From assembly GCA_937959285.1 (NCBI GenBank), contig CALGAR010000003.1, positions 1-64,000 on the forward strand: a DNA stretch of 64,000 bases, written 5' to 3'. Below are positions 8,212 through 18,036 of this stretch, piece after piece. Origin of the DNA: an uncultured Bryobacterales bacterium (lineage in GTDB: Bacteria > Acidobacteriota > Terriglobia > Bryobacterales > Bryobacteraceae). The translations under genes were made by a program, and so were the position numbers. The notes beneath the pieces are model-generated. The model ran no database searches, was not told the origin of the DNA, and was given only the letters and a program-made list of their open reading frames with translations. Within the stretch, counting starts at the first letter, position 1. Each line of letters starts with the position of its first letter.

Positions 8212-9238
8212 CGGCGGTAAGGCAGCAGGAATCTCCGCGCCGAGGCGCAGGAGGCTAAGCGCCGAAGAATACATCGAAGGCGTCTTGCGCGGCGATCGAA
8301 TCATCCTGGCGCGCGCCATCACTCTGATTGAAAGCAGCCTGCCTGCCGACGCCGAGCTAGCGGCCCGCGTCCTGGAAGGCGTTCTCCCCCATACTGGCGA
8401 CTCGCGCCGCGTCGGCATCACGGGCGTGCCAGGCGTGGGCAAGAGCACGTTTATTGACACCTTGGGTCTGCACCTGATCCGCGATTACGGGGAGAAGGTA
8501 GCTGTGCTTAGTGTCGACCCATCGAGCCCCGTCTCGGGAGGCAGCATCCTGGGCGACAAGACGCGCATGGAACGGCTGTCGCTTGAGGAGAAAGCCTTCA
8601 TTCGTCCTTCCCCCTCCCGCGGGCACTTAGGCGGAGTGACGCTTCACACTCGGGAAGCCATCCTATTGTGCGAAGCGGCCGGTTACAAGAACATCCTGGT
8701 TGAGACGGTGGGAGTCGGCCAGTCTGAGGTCGCGGCGCGGTCGATGACGGATTTCTTCCTCCTCCTGATGCTGCCCGGCGCCGGTGATGAACTGCAGGGG
8801 ATCAAGCGCGGCATCATTGAGATGATCGACGGCATGGCGATCAACAAGGCCGATGGCGATAACAAAGCCAGGGCGAAACGGGCAAAAGCGGAATACTCCC
8901 GCGCTCTGCGCTTGCTGCCAGCCGGTCCCGACAGGTGGAGACCGCCAGTGATGACATGTTCGGCGTTAACCGGTGAGGGGATTCCGGAACTATGGAAGGT
9001 GGTGCTCGCCCATCAGGAGCGCAGGAAGGCCAGCGGGCATTTTGAGGAGCGGCGAAGCCAGCAGTCGCTTGCCTGGATGCACGAGCTCATCGCTACCGGT
9101 CTCGAGAATCTCTTCCGCAGCGATCCCGCTGTCGCCGCCCGCATCCCTGCACTGGAGGAGTCCGTACGTACAGGAAAGGTAAGCTCATTCGCTGCGGCGC
9201 AGCAGCTCTTGTCCCTGTTTCGTAAGAAGGAGCAATAG
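8192..9238 (+). CDS. meaB: MeaB/ArgK GTPase, mutase chaperone
   Basis: A 348-residue G3E-family P-loop GTPase that protects and reloads methylmalonyl-CoA mutase with adenosylcobalamin. The P-loop is GVPGVGKST (residues 78-86), followed by VLSVDPSSP, the conserved DKTRM and SRGHLGG segments, VETVGVGQSE and the base-specificity NKAD. The start is a GTG inside the last codons of mutB. It is the last gene of the operon; a 72-bp gap precedes nadE. Confidence 0.95.
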   Translation: MLPKSNSGGKAAGISAPRRRRLSAEEYIEGVLRGDRIILARAITLIESSLPADAELAARVLEGVLPHTGDSRRVGITGVPGVGKSTFIDTLGLHLIRDYGEKVAVLSVDPSSPVSGGSILGDKTRMERLSLEEKAFIRPSPSRGHLGGVTLHTREAILLCEAAGYKNILVETVGVGQSEVAARSMTDFFLLLMLPGAGDELQGIKRGIIEMIDGMAINKADGDNKARAKRAKAEYSRALRLLPAGPDRWRPPVMTCSALTGEGIPELWKVVLAHQERRKASGHFEERRSQQSLAWMHELIATGLENLFRSDPAVAARIPALEESVRTGKVSSFAAAQQLLSLFRKKEQ

Positions 9239-9310
9239 CGGCGGATGGAGCGCACTTCTGCAACGCGTTCGGACAGCGTTGCACCGCGCCTCGTACAATA
9301 AAGGTTCCGC

Positions 9311-10948
9311 ATGAAGATCGCCCTGGGGCAAATTAATACAACTGTCGGAGATCTGTCGGGGAACGTCGAGATCATGGTTCGGTTTAGCCGCGAGGCAGCG
9401 TCGCGCGGCGCCGAGATGGTCGTGTTCCCCGAGCTCTCCATCACTGGCTATCCACCGCGGGACTTGGTGGAGAAGCCGAGCTTCCTGGAGCGAACCCAGG
9501 AAGCGCTACGCCGTCTTGCCCGGGAGACGGCGGACCTGGATCTTTTCGTGATCACCGGGTATGTCGGCCTGTCTCCGTTGCCGGTTGGGAAGCGCGCAAC
9601 CAACAGCGCAGCCATACTGCATCGCGGCGAGATTATCTTCCGGCAGCAGAAGATGCTGCTGCCCACCTACGACGTATTCGACGAGGCCCGTTACTTCGTC
9701 CCGGGCGAGCGTCAGCAGTTGTGGGGCAAGGTTGCGCTGACCATTTGCGAAGACGCCTGGAACGACAAGGAGTTCTGGCAGCGCCAGCTTTACACGCTGA
9801 ATCCCGTAGAGGATCTGGCCCGGGCAGGCGCGAGCATCCTCATCGTTATTAACGGGTCCCCATATCACATGGGGAAGCGTTCGCTGCGCCTGCGAATCTT
9901 TCAAGCGATCGCGCGCAGACATAACTTGCCTGTGGTTTACGTGAATCAGGTGGGCGGCAATGACCAGCTGGTCTTCGACGGATCCAGTTTCGTCCTTGAC
10001 GCGGAGGGGAACGTCATCGCCGACGCGCCATCCTTTGAAGAATCGCTCGTACTCATTAACACGGAGACGGGACAGGGCGACCGTCTCAGCAATCTCGAAG
10101 ACGAGTGCGAAGCGGTGTACCAGGCTTTAGTCCTTGGCACGCGGGATTACATTCGGAAGTGCGGATTTCGCCAGGTCCTTCTCGGGCTGAGCGGCGGAAT
10201 CGACTCCTCGCTCACCGCGGTGATCGCCGTGGATGCCGTCGGGAAGGAAAACGTGATCGGCGTGGCGATGCCCGGACCTTTTTCTTCCGAGCATAGTATC
10301 CGGGATGCGAAGCTCCTGGCCGAAAACCTGGGAATCCGGTTCGAGATCGCTCCCATCACACGTGCGTATGAGCAAATGTTGGAGGTGCTGGCTCCGATCT
10401 TCCGTAACGCGCCTCCTGACGTAGCCGAAGAGAACATCCAGGCCCGGCTGCGCGGTGTCACCCTGATGGCAATCTCTAACAAGTGGAACGCGCTGGTCCT
10501 GACGACCGGCAACAAGAGCGAGCTCGCCGTGGGCTATTGCACGCTATACGGGGACATGTGCGGAGGGCTGGCTGTCATCAGCGACGTGCCGAAAACATTG
10601 GTGTACGAGCTCGCCCGGGTGGCCAACCGGCGGCACGGAGCCGTCATCCCGGAAGCCGTGTTTCAAAAGGCCCCTTCAGCCGAGCTTCGGCCAAACCAGA
10701 CCGACCAGGATACGCTTCCCCCCTACGAGGTGCTCGACCGCATCCTGCAAGGCTACGTGGAAGACTACAAGTCTCCGGACGAGATTGCACAGCAGCACGG
10801 GTATCCGCTGAAGCTGGTGCGGGAGATCGTCAACAAAGTCGACAGAAACGAATACAAGCGGCAACAGGCCGCACCTGGACTCAAGGTGACGAGCAAAGCG
10901 TTTGGCATGGGCCGCCGTTTTCCAATTGCCCAGCGCTTCTACGAGTAA
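9311..10948 (+). CDS. nadE: Glutamine-dependent NAD+ synthetase
   Basis: A 545-residue two-domain enzyme that converts deamido-NAD+ to NAD+ using glutamine nitrogen and ATP. The N-terminal carbon-nitrogen hydrolase domain shows the Glu-Lys-Cys triad: ELSITGYPPRDL, KMLLPTYDVFDEARYF and the nucleophile in ICEDAW (Cys146). The C-terminal synthetase domain has the ATP-pyrophosphatase loop SGGIDSSL near residue 293, TTGNKSELAVGYCTLYGD and the C-terminal KR-x-AAPGLKVTSKAFG stretch. Full length and apparently intact; cytoplasmic. Confidence 0.96.
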   Translation: MKIALGQINTTVGDLSGNVEIMVRFSREAASRGAEMVVFPELSITGYPPRDLVEKPSFLERTQEALRRLARETADLDLFVITGYVGLSPLPVGKRATNSAAILHRGEIIFRQQKMLLPTYDVFDEARYFVPGERQQLWGKVALTICEDAWNDKEFWQRQLYTLNPVEDLARAGASILIVINGSPYHMGKRSLRLRIFQAIARRHNLPVVYVNQVGGNDQLVFDGSSFVLDAEGNVIADAPSFEESLVLINTETGQGDRLSNLEDECEAVYQALVLGTRDYIRKCGFRQVLLGLSGGIDSSLTAVIAVDAVGKENVIGVAMPGPFSSEHSIRDAKLLAENLGIRFEIAPITRAYEQMLEVLAPIFRNAPPDVAEENIQARLRGVTLMAISNKWNALVLTTGNKSELAVGYCTLYGDMCGGLAVISDVPKTLVYELARVANRRHGAVIPEAVFQKAPSAELRPNQTDQDTLPPYEVLDRILQGYVEDYKSPDEIAQQHGYPLKLVREIVNKVDRNEYKRQQAAPGLKVTSKAFGMGRRFPIAQRFYE

Positions 10949-10969
10949 ACAATCCGATCAGGAGCAGAA

Positions 10970-13468
10970 ATGAGAGCTGCGATTTCGCTGCTAATCCTCC
11001 TTCCTTTGGCTGCCCTGCTTGTTTCACAACCGGCTCCGCGAGAGGTGGTTGGGCCGCGCCCGGACGGCAGTTTTCTCCTTAACAGCGGGTGGACGCTCCG
11101 GCCGGCTGGCAAGCAGATTCCTTTGGGCACGATGCCAATGTCGTCTGCGCTCTCCAGGGACGGAAAGTTCCTGCTGGTGCTCAATGGCGGTTACCTTCCT
11201 CCCACCATTAGTGTTCTGGAAACAGCAACGATGCGCGAAGTAGAGCGTACGCCCGTAGCGGATGGATGGCTGGGCCTGACCTTCTCCCCCAAAGGCGATC
11301 GCGTGTATGTTGGCGGAGGCTCTCAGGCAAGCGTCTTTGAATTTTCCTATTCTGCGGCTGATGGGAAACTCACGCCTGCAAGGACTTTCACGGTGGTGCC
11401 TGCCGAAAAGCGAACCCATCAGGATTTCATCGGCGACGTCGCGCTCTCTCCCAATGGGCGGCTCATCTACGCAGCAGCTCTGTATCGAAACGAAATCGTT
11501 GTCATCAACCCGCAATCGGGCATGGTCATCGAGAGGTGGCGGACCGGCCGGCGTCCCTACCGCATTCTCTTCCATCCCGACGGCAAAAGCTTCTTTGTCA
11601 CCAGTTGGGCGGATGGAACCCTTTATCATCATGACGCCGAGAACGGACAGAGGCTCGGTTTAGTGAGGCTCGGTGCGCACCCTACAGACATTGTCTGGAG
11701 CGACAGGCAGGCCACGATCAAAGACGAAGGGCAAGAGCAGGCAGCGCCGTGGGCGGCAAGGCTGTTCGTCACGGCGGCAAATACGAATAAGGTCTACACC
11801 GTCGGCGTGACGGAGGCGAAGGACCTGACCGTCCTCGAAACCATCAACGTGGCGATGACTCCACACCAGCCGTTCGGTATGACTCCGAGCGCCATGGCGA
11901 TGAACGCGGATCAAACCCGTCTCTTCATCGTCTGCTCGGATGCAAACGCGGTCGCGGTAGCAGACGTCAGCGAAGCGCGCAGCCGGGTTCTCGGTTTCAT
12001 TCCTACGGGCTGGTATCCGACCGCCGCTCGCGTTCTGCCCGATGGCCGCCTCGTCGTCCTCAACGGGCGTGGTCAGCGATCCTTCCCCAACCCGAAGGGT
12101 CCGAACCCGACCAAGAGGGTTGTCCGCACTCACGAAGGCCAGCGCGCGGACGAGTACGTGGCTCTCCTTCAGTTGGGAAGCGCCTCTGTCATTGATAAGT
12201 TCGACGATGCGCAGCTGGAGCAGTACACGGCAACAGTATTCAAGAACACACCCTACCGTGACGAGCTACTGGATGACGCGAAAACAGGTCCGGACAATCC
12301 AGTCCCCTCCTCCCCGCTCCTGAAGTCGCCCATCGAGCATGTGATCTATATCGTGAAAGAGAACCGCACGTACGATCAGGTGCTCGGCGACATCGGCAAG
12401 GGGAACAGCGATCCCTCGCTCACCTTGTTTGGCGAGAATATTACGCCCAATCACCATAAGCTCGCGCGCGAGTTTGTCTTGTTCGACAATTTCTACGTCA
12501 ACGCCGACGTGAGCGCCGATGGCCACAATTGGTCGACCTCCGCCATTGCACCGGACTACGTACAAAAGATGTGGCCGAACAGCTACGGCGGGCGCCGGAG
12601 GCATTACGACTACGAAGGCGGTGAACCGGCGGCATATCCGCCAGCGGGCTACATCTGGACCAACGCCGCCGCCGCCGGAATCTCGATGCGCAACTACGGC
12701 TGGTGGGCGACCAACCTGCCGAAGGCTGCGCCACTTGGAGAGCGGCAGATTCAGTCTGTGCGGGATCCGATCCTGCAGCCCGTGACCTCAATGATCTACC
12801 GCGCGTACGACCTGGAATACCCGGACGTCGAACGAGCCAAAGCCTTCCTCATGGAGCTGGCGCAGTTCGAGGCTGAGGGCAAAATGCCTCAACTGATATT
12901 TCTTCGCCTCGGAAACGATCATACTGCGGGCACCACCCCGGGGAAGCTGACTCCCCAGGCATATGTGGCCGACAACGACTACGCGTTAGGCATGATTGTG
13001 GAAGGCGTCTCAAAGAGCAAGTTCTGGCCGAAAACTGCCATTTTTGTACTGGAAGACGACGCACAGAATGGGCCCGACCACGTCGACTCGCACCGTTCCC
13101 CGGCGTTTGTTATCTCTCCCTATACCCGGCGCGGCATCATCGACAGCACCCTCTATAACACCACCTCGATGCTGAGAACCATGGAATTAATTCTCGGCTT
13201 GAAACCGATGACACACTTCGATGCCGCTGCGCGTCCCATGTCAGCGGCTTTCTCCAGCACTCCCAATTTGGAGCCATATGTAGCCGAAAAGCCGCGTGTA
13301 TCGCTTACGGAAAGAAATCCGGAAAACTCGCCGACGGCGGCGAGGTCAGCTGCAATGGATTTTAGTGAGGCAGATCGGATTGACGACGATGAACTGAATG
13401 ATATTCTGTGGCGGGCGATCCGGAAGACGGAACCGCCCAGACCGGTCCGGAGCTTTTTCTCGAGATAG
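10970..13468 (+). CDS. YncE-like beta-propeller/phosphoesterase fusion
   Basis: An 832-residue exported protein. A signal peptide (residues 1-20) is followed by a YncE/YVTN-type beta-propeller (repeat strands such as MSSALSRDGKFLLVLNGG and DVALSPNGRLIYAAALY) up to about residue 390. A PF04185-type phosphoesterase domain begins at HVIYIVKENRTYDQVLGD and continues through ADVSADGHNWS and FVLEDDAQNGPDHVD. Such fusions are annotated as bifunctional YncE family/alkaline phosphatase family proteins; the substrate is unknown. A good ribosome-binding site (AGGAG) precedes the ATG. It ends five bases before the GH57 gene, so the two are probably co-transcribed. Confidence 0.88.
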   Translation: MRAAISLLILLPLAALLVSQPAPREVVGPRPDGSFLLNSGWTLRPAGKQIPLGTMPMSSALSRDGKFLLVLNGGYLPPTISVLETATMREVERTPVADGWLGLTFSPKGDRVYVGGGSQASVFEFSYSAADGKLTPARTFTVVPAEKRTHQDFIGDVALSPNGRLIYAAALYRNEIVVINPQSGMVIERWRTGRRPYRILFHPDGKSFFVTSWADGTLYHHDAENGQRLGLVRLGAHPTDIVWSDRQATIKDEGQEQAAPWAARLFVTAANTNKVYTVGVTEAKDLTVLETINVAMTPHQPFGMTPSAMAMNADQTRLFIVCSDANAVAVADVSEARSRVLGFIPTGWYPTAARVLPDGRLVVLNGRGQRSFPNPKGPNPTKRVVRTHEGQRADEYVALLQLGSASVIDKFDDAQLEQYTATVFKNTPYRDELLDDAKTGPDNPVPSSPLLKSPIEHVIYIVKENRTYDQVLGDIGKGNSDPSLTLFGENITPNHHKLAREFVLFDNFYVNADVSADGHNWSTSAIAPDYVQKMWPNSYGGRRRHYDYEGGEPAAYPPAGYIWTNAAAAGISMRNYGWWATNLPKAAPLGERQIQSVRDPILQPVTSMIYRAYDLEYPDVERAKAFLMELAQFEAEGKMPQLIFLRLGNDHTAGTTPGKLTPQAYVADNDYALGMIVEGVSKSKFWPKTAIFVLEDDAQNGPDHVDSHRSPAFVISPYTRRGIIDSTLYNTTSMLRTMELILGLKPMTHFDAAARPMSAAFSSTPNLEPYVAEKPRVSLTERNPENSPTAARSAAMDFSEADRIDDDELNDILWRAIRKTEPPRPVRSFFSR

Positions 13469-13473
13469 CTTTC

Positions 13474-15609
13474 ATGGCGCAGATCTATCTTTGCTTCCTG
13501 TGGCACATGCACCAGCCCTTCTACAAGGATCTGGTGTCCCAGGAGTATAAGCTGCCCTGGACGCGGATGCATGCGCTCAAGGACTACTACGGCATGGTGA
13601 AGATTCTGGAGGAATTTCCCGAAGTTCACCAGACCTTCAACCTTGTCCCGTCCATGGTGGTGCAGCTTGAAGAATATGCGTCAGGAAAAGCGTCCGACGC
13701 ATTTCTCCGGCAGGCTCTGCGTCCTGCCGAGGAGCTAACCGATCAGGAGCAGGAATTCATCCTCCAGTATTTTTTCCAGGCAAATCCGGGGCGCATGATT
13801 TATCGATACCCCCGGTACGGCGAGCTGTACGACACGTGGGCCGCTGCCGATCGCAACGTTCGCCGGGCGCGCCGGTTCTTCAACCCCCAAGCGTTTCGCG
13901 ACCTTCAGGTTCTGTCTCAACTCGCGTGGTTTGACGAGGAATTCAAGGAGAAGGACGACGAAGTCCGATACCTGCTCGAGAAGGGGAGAAACTATACCCT
14001 GGAAGACCAGGCGCTGATGGGCCGGAAGCAGATTGAGATCTGCCGGAAAGTGCTTCCCGTCTACAGGGAGTTTGCTGAAAAAGGACAGATCGAAGTCTCG
14101 ATCACGCCGTTCTATCACCCGATCCTGCCTCTCTTGTGCGATTCGAATATCGCTGAAGTGTCCCATCCCTATGTCCCGCTGCCAAGCCGCTTCCGGTATC
14201 CCCAGGATGCGCGCGTGCAACTGGAGCGGGCTCGGGACTACATGACCGAAAAGCTCGGATTCACTCCCGCCGGCCTTTGGCCTTCCGAGGGTTCGGTCTC
14301 CGATGAAGCGCTTAAAATTGCCGCGGACCTTGGATTCCGGTGGTTCGCAAGCGACAACGGGGTGCTCAGCCGGACGCTCGGCCATCCGGCGGGAGTCGAG
14401 GAGATCTACCGGCTGTACGCCTGGTGCAAGAAGGACGCAATGATGCTCGGCCTCTTCCGCGATCACCTCCTCAGCGACCTCATCGGCTTCGTCTATTCGC
14501 GGATGGAGGCGCAGGAAGCGGCGACGCACTTCCTCGACCGCGTCAGAGAAAACTGCCATTCCCTGCTCGCCCGCGGGCAGGATGCTCTGGTGCCCATCAT
14601 TCTGGACGGGGAGAATGCCTGGGAGTACTACGACCGCAACGGACGTCCCTTCCTCCGAGAGCTGTATCGCCAGATTACGGACGATCCCAGGATCTCCGCT
14701 CTCACGGTCAGTGAGGCTCTCGAACGATGCCAGCCGCAGGAGATCGGCGGCATTTTTCCCGGCTCCTGGATCAATGCCAACTTCGACATATGGATTGGCT
14801 CGGAGGAGGATAACAAAGCCTGGGAGTATCTGCTGCGGGCCCGCGAAACATACCAGCGCGTAGTGAATGGACCCGAGGGGACCTCGCTCAGCGAGGAGGC
14901 GAAGAAGCTCGCGTTCGAGGAGCTTCTGATTGCCGAAGGAAGCGACTGGAACTGGTGGTATGGTCCGGAGCACGATTCGGCCAACCGGCCAGAGTTCGAC
15001 CAGCTTTACCGCGCACACTTAGCCAATGTCTATCGGGTCCTCGGACTGGCGCCGCCCGATGAGCTGTCACGCCCAATTCTGCGGGTTGCGGTCACGGAAG
15101 TTCATGAGGCGCCGACCGGGCCGATTCTGCCCACGATCGATGGAGAAGTCACGTCCTACTTTGAGTGGATGGGCGCGGGCAGTTACCGGGTCGACGGGCG
15201 AAGCGGGGCAATGCACGGCCAGAGGTTCCTGATCCGGGAGCTGCACTACGGCACCGATGGCAAGAATCTGTATTTGCGCCTGGACTTCGAGCCAGGCTTC
15301 TCCACTGCACGCAGCGGCATGGAGGCCCGCTTCATCTTGCGGCCGCACGATCCGAACAATCCGGAGCAGCGTGTGGTGCGGGTCGTCTTCGCCAACAACG
15401 GCGTCGCCTGTAGCGATGACCCAGGCTGTCAGTTCGCCTTTCACCGGATCCTCGAAGGGAAGCTGCCCCTTGGAAGCCTCTCTGCTCCTGCCAATGCAAC
15501 CGTTCGCCTGCAGATCTCCATTTGGCAGGACGGCTTGCCCATGGATGCTCTGCCATCGCAGGGGTGGATCGAAGTATCGACCGCAGAGCCGGTGGATTGG
15601 CCTCTCTGA
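13474..15609 (+). CDS. GH57 family glycoside hydrolase
   Basis: A 711-residue cytoplasmic glycosidase of family 57, a family of retaining enzymes acting on alpha-glucans. The family start signature HMHQPFYKD appears near residue 10. GLWPSEGSVSDEA, near residue 270, carries the likely nucleophile Glu, and LDGENAWEYY, near residue 377, contains the expected acid Asp. The C-terminal third looks like a beta-rich accessory domain. The ATG at 13474 is preferred because it begins the conserved strand; the frame extends upstream into the preceding gene. The substrate (glycogen, maltodextrin or other) cannot be told from sequence. Confidence 0.9.
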   Translation: MAQIYLCFLWHMHQPFYKDLVSQEYKLPWTRMHALKDYYGMVKILEEFPEVHQTFNLVPSMVVQLEEYASGKASDAFLRQALRPAEELTDQEQEFILQYFFQANPGRMIYRYPRYGELYDTWAAADRNVRRARRFFNPQAFRDLQVLSQLAWFDEEFKEKDDEVRYLLEKGRNYTLEDQALMGRKQIEICRKVLPVYREFAEKGQIEVSITPFYHPILPLLCDSNIAEVSHPYVPLPSRFRYPQDARVQLERARDYMTEKLGFTPAGLWPSEGSVSDEALKIAADLGFRWFASDNGVLSRTLGHPAGVEEIYRLYAWCKKDAMMLGLFRDHLLSDLIGFVYSRMEAQEAATHFLDRVRENCHSLLARGQDALVPIILDGENAWEYYDRNGRPFLRELYRQITDDPRISALTVSEALERCQPQEIGGIFPGSWINANFDIWIGSEEDNKAWEYLLRARETYQRVVNGPEGTSLSEEAKKLAFEELLIAEGSDWNWWYGPEHDSANRPEFDQLYRAHLANVYRVLGLAPPDELSRPILRVAVTEVHEAPTGPILPTIDGEVTSYFEWMGAGSYRVDGRSGAMHGQRFLIRELHYGTDGKNLYLRLDFEPGFSTARSGMEARFILRPHDPNNPEQRVVRVVFANNGVACSDDPGCQFAFHRILEGKLPLGSLSAPANATVRLQISIWQDGLPMDALPSQGWIEVSTAEPVDWPL

Positions 15610-15735
15610 ACGATACCACCAAGGCTGACAACGGACCCCGCCGGGCATCCGTCTCCCTCTCGAATTCATTGCCGTAGTACGATACTCGGGGAACGGGCGC
15701 GCGCCAAGCGCCCCGATCGAGAAAGGTCAGAGGTC

Positions 15736-16758
15736 ATGAACCCGGCTTCCCTTCGCTTCGCATTGCTGTTTCTGCTGGCGGCGTTTGCCGAGATCCTGGT
15801 TGCGCAGACAGTGCTTGCGCAGACACTGGTGCTGGAGGGGACCCGAGGTCCCGGCAAGGGCAAGCACATCGTGCTGGTAAGCGGCGACGAAGAGTACCGT
15901 TCCGAAGAGGCGCTGCCGCAGTTAGCCAAGATCCTTTCAACGCACCATGGCTTCAAGTGCACCGTGCTTTTCGCCATTGATCGGAATGACGGCACGATTA
16001 ATCCCAACCAGCGTGACAATATCCCGAGGGCCGAAGCTCTCGACACTGCCGACCTGATGATTCTGTTTACTCGATGGCGGGACCTTCCGGACGAGCAGAT
16101 GAAGTACTTCGTCGACTATATCGAGTCCGGCAAGCCGATCATCGGTCTGCGGACGGCGACGCACGCCTTTGATCTCAAGACCAGCAAGACCTATCACCGG
16201 TACACGTGGAACAGCAAGGAATGGGACGGCGGATTCGGCCGCCAGGTGCTGGGAGAAACATGGGTCAAGCATCACGGTCAACATGGCAAGCAAAGCACGA
16301 GAGGACGGATCGTGAAGGGGCAGGAGAAGCACCCGATCCTCCGCGGCATCCGAGATGGCGAGATCTGGGGTCCCACGGACGTCTACGAAGTCGCGATGCC
16401 GCTTCCCGGCGACAGCCAGCCCCTGCTTCTCGGGCAGGTGCTTGCCGGGATGCAGCCTTCGGATTCGCCTGTCGAGGGACCGCAAAACGACCCCATGCGT
16501 CCGGTGGCGTGGGTCAAGACCTATACAGGAGCCAAGGGAAAGAAGGCGCGAATCTTTACGACTACGATGGGGTCCTCGCAGGATCTGGAGAACGAAGGAT
16601 TCCGCCGTCTTCTGGTGAATGCCGCTTATTGGGTTCTAGGGATGGAGCGGAAGATACCCGCCAAGAGTAAAGTGGACCTGGTAGGCGATTACAAAGCGAC
16701 ACCCTTCAAGTTTGGCGGTTTCCGGAAAGGTCTTAAGCCCGCCGACCTTGCGCATTAG
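15736..16758 (+). CDS. Secreted ThuA-domain protein
   Basis: A 340-residue protein with an N-terminal signal peptide (hydrophobic residues 8-30) and a ThuA-like, type-1 glutamine amidotransferase fold domain. Recognisable segments are HIVLVSGDEEYRSEEALPQL, LMILFTRWRDLPDEQ, GLRTATHAF and the late HP-x2-RG region HPILRGI. ThuA-like domains are linked to sugar metabolism, but the reaction is not established for most members. A 126-bp gap separates it from GH57. Confidence 0.85.
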   Translation: MNPASLRFALLFLLAAFAEILVAQTVLAQTLVLEGTRGPGKGKHIVLVSGDEEYRSEEALPQLAKILSTHHGFKCTVLFAIDRNDGTINPNQRDNIPRAEALDTADLMILFTRWRDLPDEQMKYFVDYIESGKPIIGLRTATHAFDLKTSKTYHRYTWNSKEWDGGFGRQVLGETWVKHHGQHGKQSTRGRIVKGQEKHPILRGIRDGEIWGPTDVYEVAMPLPGDSQPLLLGQVLAGMQPSDSPVEGPQNDPMRPVAWVKTYTGAKGKKARIFTTTMGSSQDLENEGFRRLLVNAAYWVLGMERKIPAKSKVDLVGDYKATPFKFGGFRKGLKPADLAH

Positions 16759-16776
16759 CGTTCGCGGAGCCGATTC

Positions 16777-18026
16777 ATGTGGAGCCTCCTGCGGCACGAC
16801 CTGACTCAGGCGCTCCGTTCGCTCGGGCGTAACAGGAATTTTGCCATCCTGGTAGTTGCCATCCTCAGTGTGGGCATCGGCCCTAATACTGCAATCTTCA
16901 GCCTGATCGACCGCGTCCTCCTTCGCCCCTTTCCATATCCGGATCTTGACCGTCTCGTGCGGATTCAGTCGCTCGGCCCTGACAACTCCAGGAATGGTAT
17001 CAGTGCTGCACAACTTGAATACATTCAGCGGCATGGAGCTCTTTCGAACGGGTCGCCGTCTGGAGATGGCGGGAGTTCACGCTCACAGGGGTGAACGACC
17101 CGGAAAGCCTCGTAGGCTTGCAGGTGAGCGAGGAATTGTTTCCGCTGCTTGGAGTGGCACCGCGCCTCGGCCGCTCGTTCACCGCGTCAGACTACGAACC
17201 TTCCGCGCCGCCGGTCACGATCCTGAGCGATCGATTCTGGCGGAGGCATTTCAATGCCGACCCTAGCGTCAGCCCGGGTGTCGCAATTATCAACCGGGAA
17301 TTGGCGCAGCGTTGCTGGCCCGGCGAAGATCCGATCGGGAAGCGGGTCTTACGAGCTCCGAATCCCAAGGACCCGCAAAGCTGGCTCACCGTGGTGGGAG
17401 TGGTTGAGAATATTCGCCACCGGTCCCTTCGCAGCCGGCCGGAGCCGGAACTGTATCGCCCCTATGCCCAAGAGATTGCTTTCATCCGCCGAACTTCTCT
17501 TGTTCTCCGTACGCAAGGCGATCCAATGGCGGTGGCCGCTAGTATCCGGCAACGAATTCACCAGGTGAATCCGGACCAGCCTGTGAGTGAGGTTAAGACG
17601 ATGGATGTATGGGTTCGGGAAGCGGCAGCGCAGCCTCGATTCTATACACTCCTCCTCGAGATCTTTGCCGGACTGGCAACGCTGCTTTCCGTGGCTGGCG
17701 TTTACGCGCTCGTCGCCTATACAGTTGCGCAAAGGTCCCGCGAGTTGGGAATCCGCTCTGCCCTCGGCGCGACAGGTGCAGATTTAGTGAAATTCGTAAT
17801 GATCTCCGGATTGAAGCCTGTGCTGGCGGGAATTACGGCGGGTCTTGCCGCGGCTCTGATTTCCGTCCGCTTCCTGGAGTCCCAGTTGTATGAGATCGCT
17901 CCAACAGACCCCGCTACCTTTGTCACTGTCGCCCTGCTGGTGGCCGGATGCGGACTCGGAGCCGCGCTGATCCCCGCACGGCGCGCCGCTTCTGTGGATC
18001 CCGCAGTTACGCTGCGCGCAGAATAG
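16777..18026 (+). pseudogene. Broken MacB/FtsX-type ABC permease (ADOP-like)
   Basis: Remnant of an acidobacterial-type permease. The first 88 or so codons (RHDLTQALRSLGRNRNFAI, VLLRPFPYP) read in one frame. Near 17041-17047 one base is missing, and the homologous reading continues in another frame (ERVAVWRWREFTLTG) through 18026. A second lesion lies around 17262-17290: text typical of the first extracytoplasmic domain (RFWRRHFNADPSV) runs directly into text typical of the second (AIINRELAQRCWPGEDPIGK), so roughly 350 residues including the first transmembrane bundle are gone. The end is normal (ARRAASVDPAVTLR). No ATPase partner is adjacent. Confidence 0.85.
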
Positions 18027-18036
18027 CGGTGTCGTC

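Noticed and set aside
13735..15018. A 427-codon frame antisense to the GH57 gene
   Set aside because: A shadow of a well-supported gene with catalytic motifs; no family resemblance.
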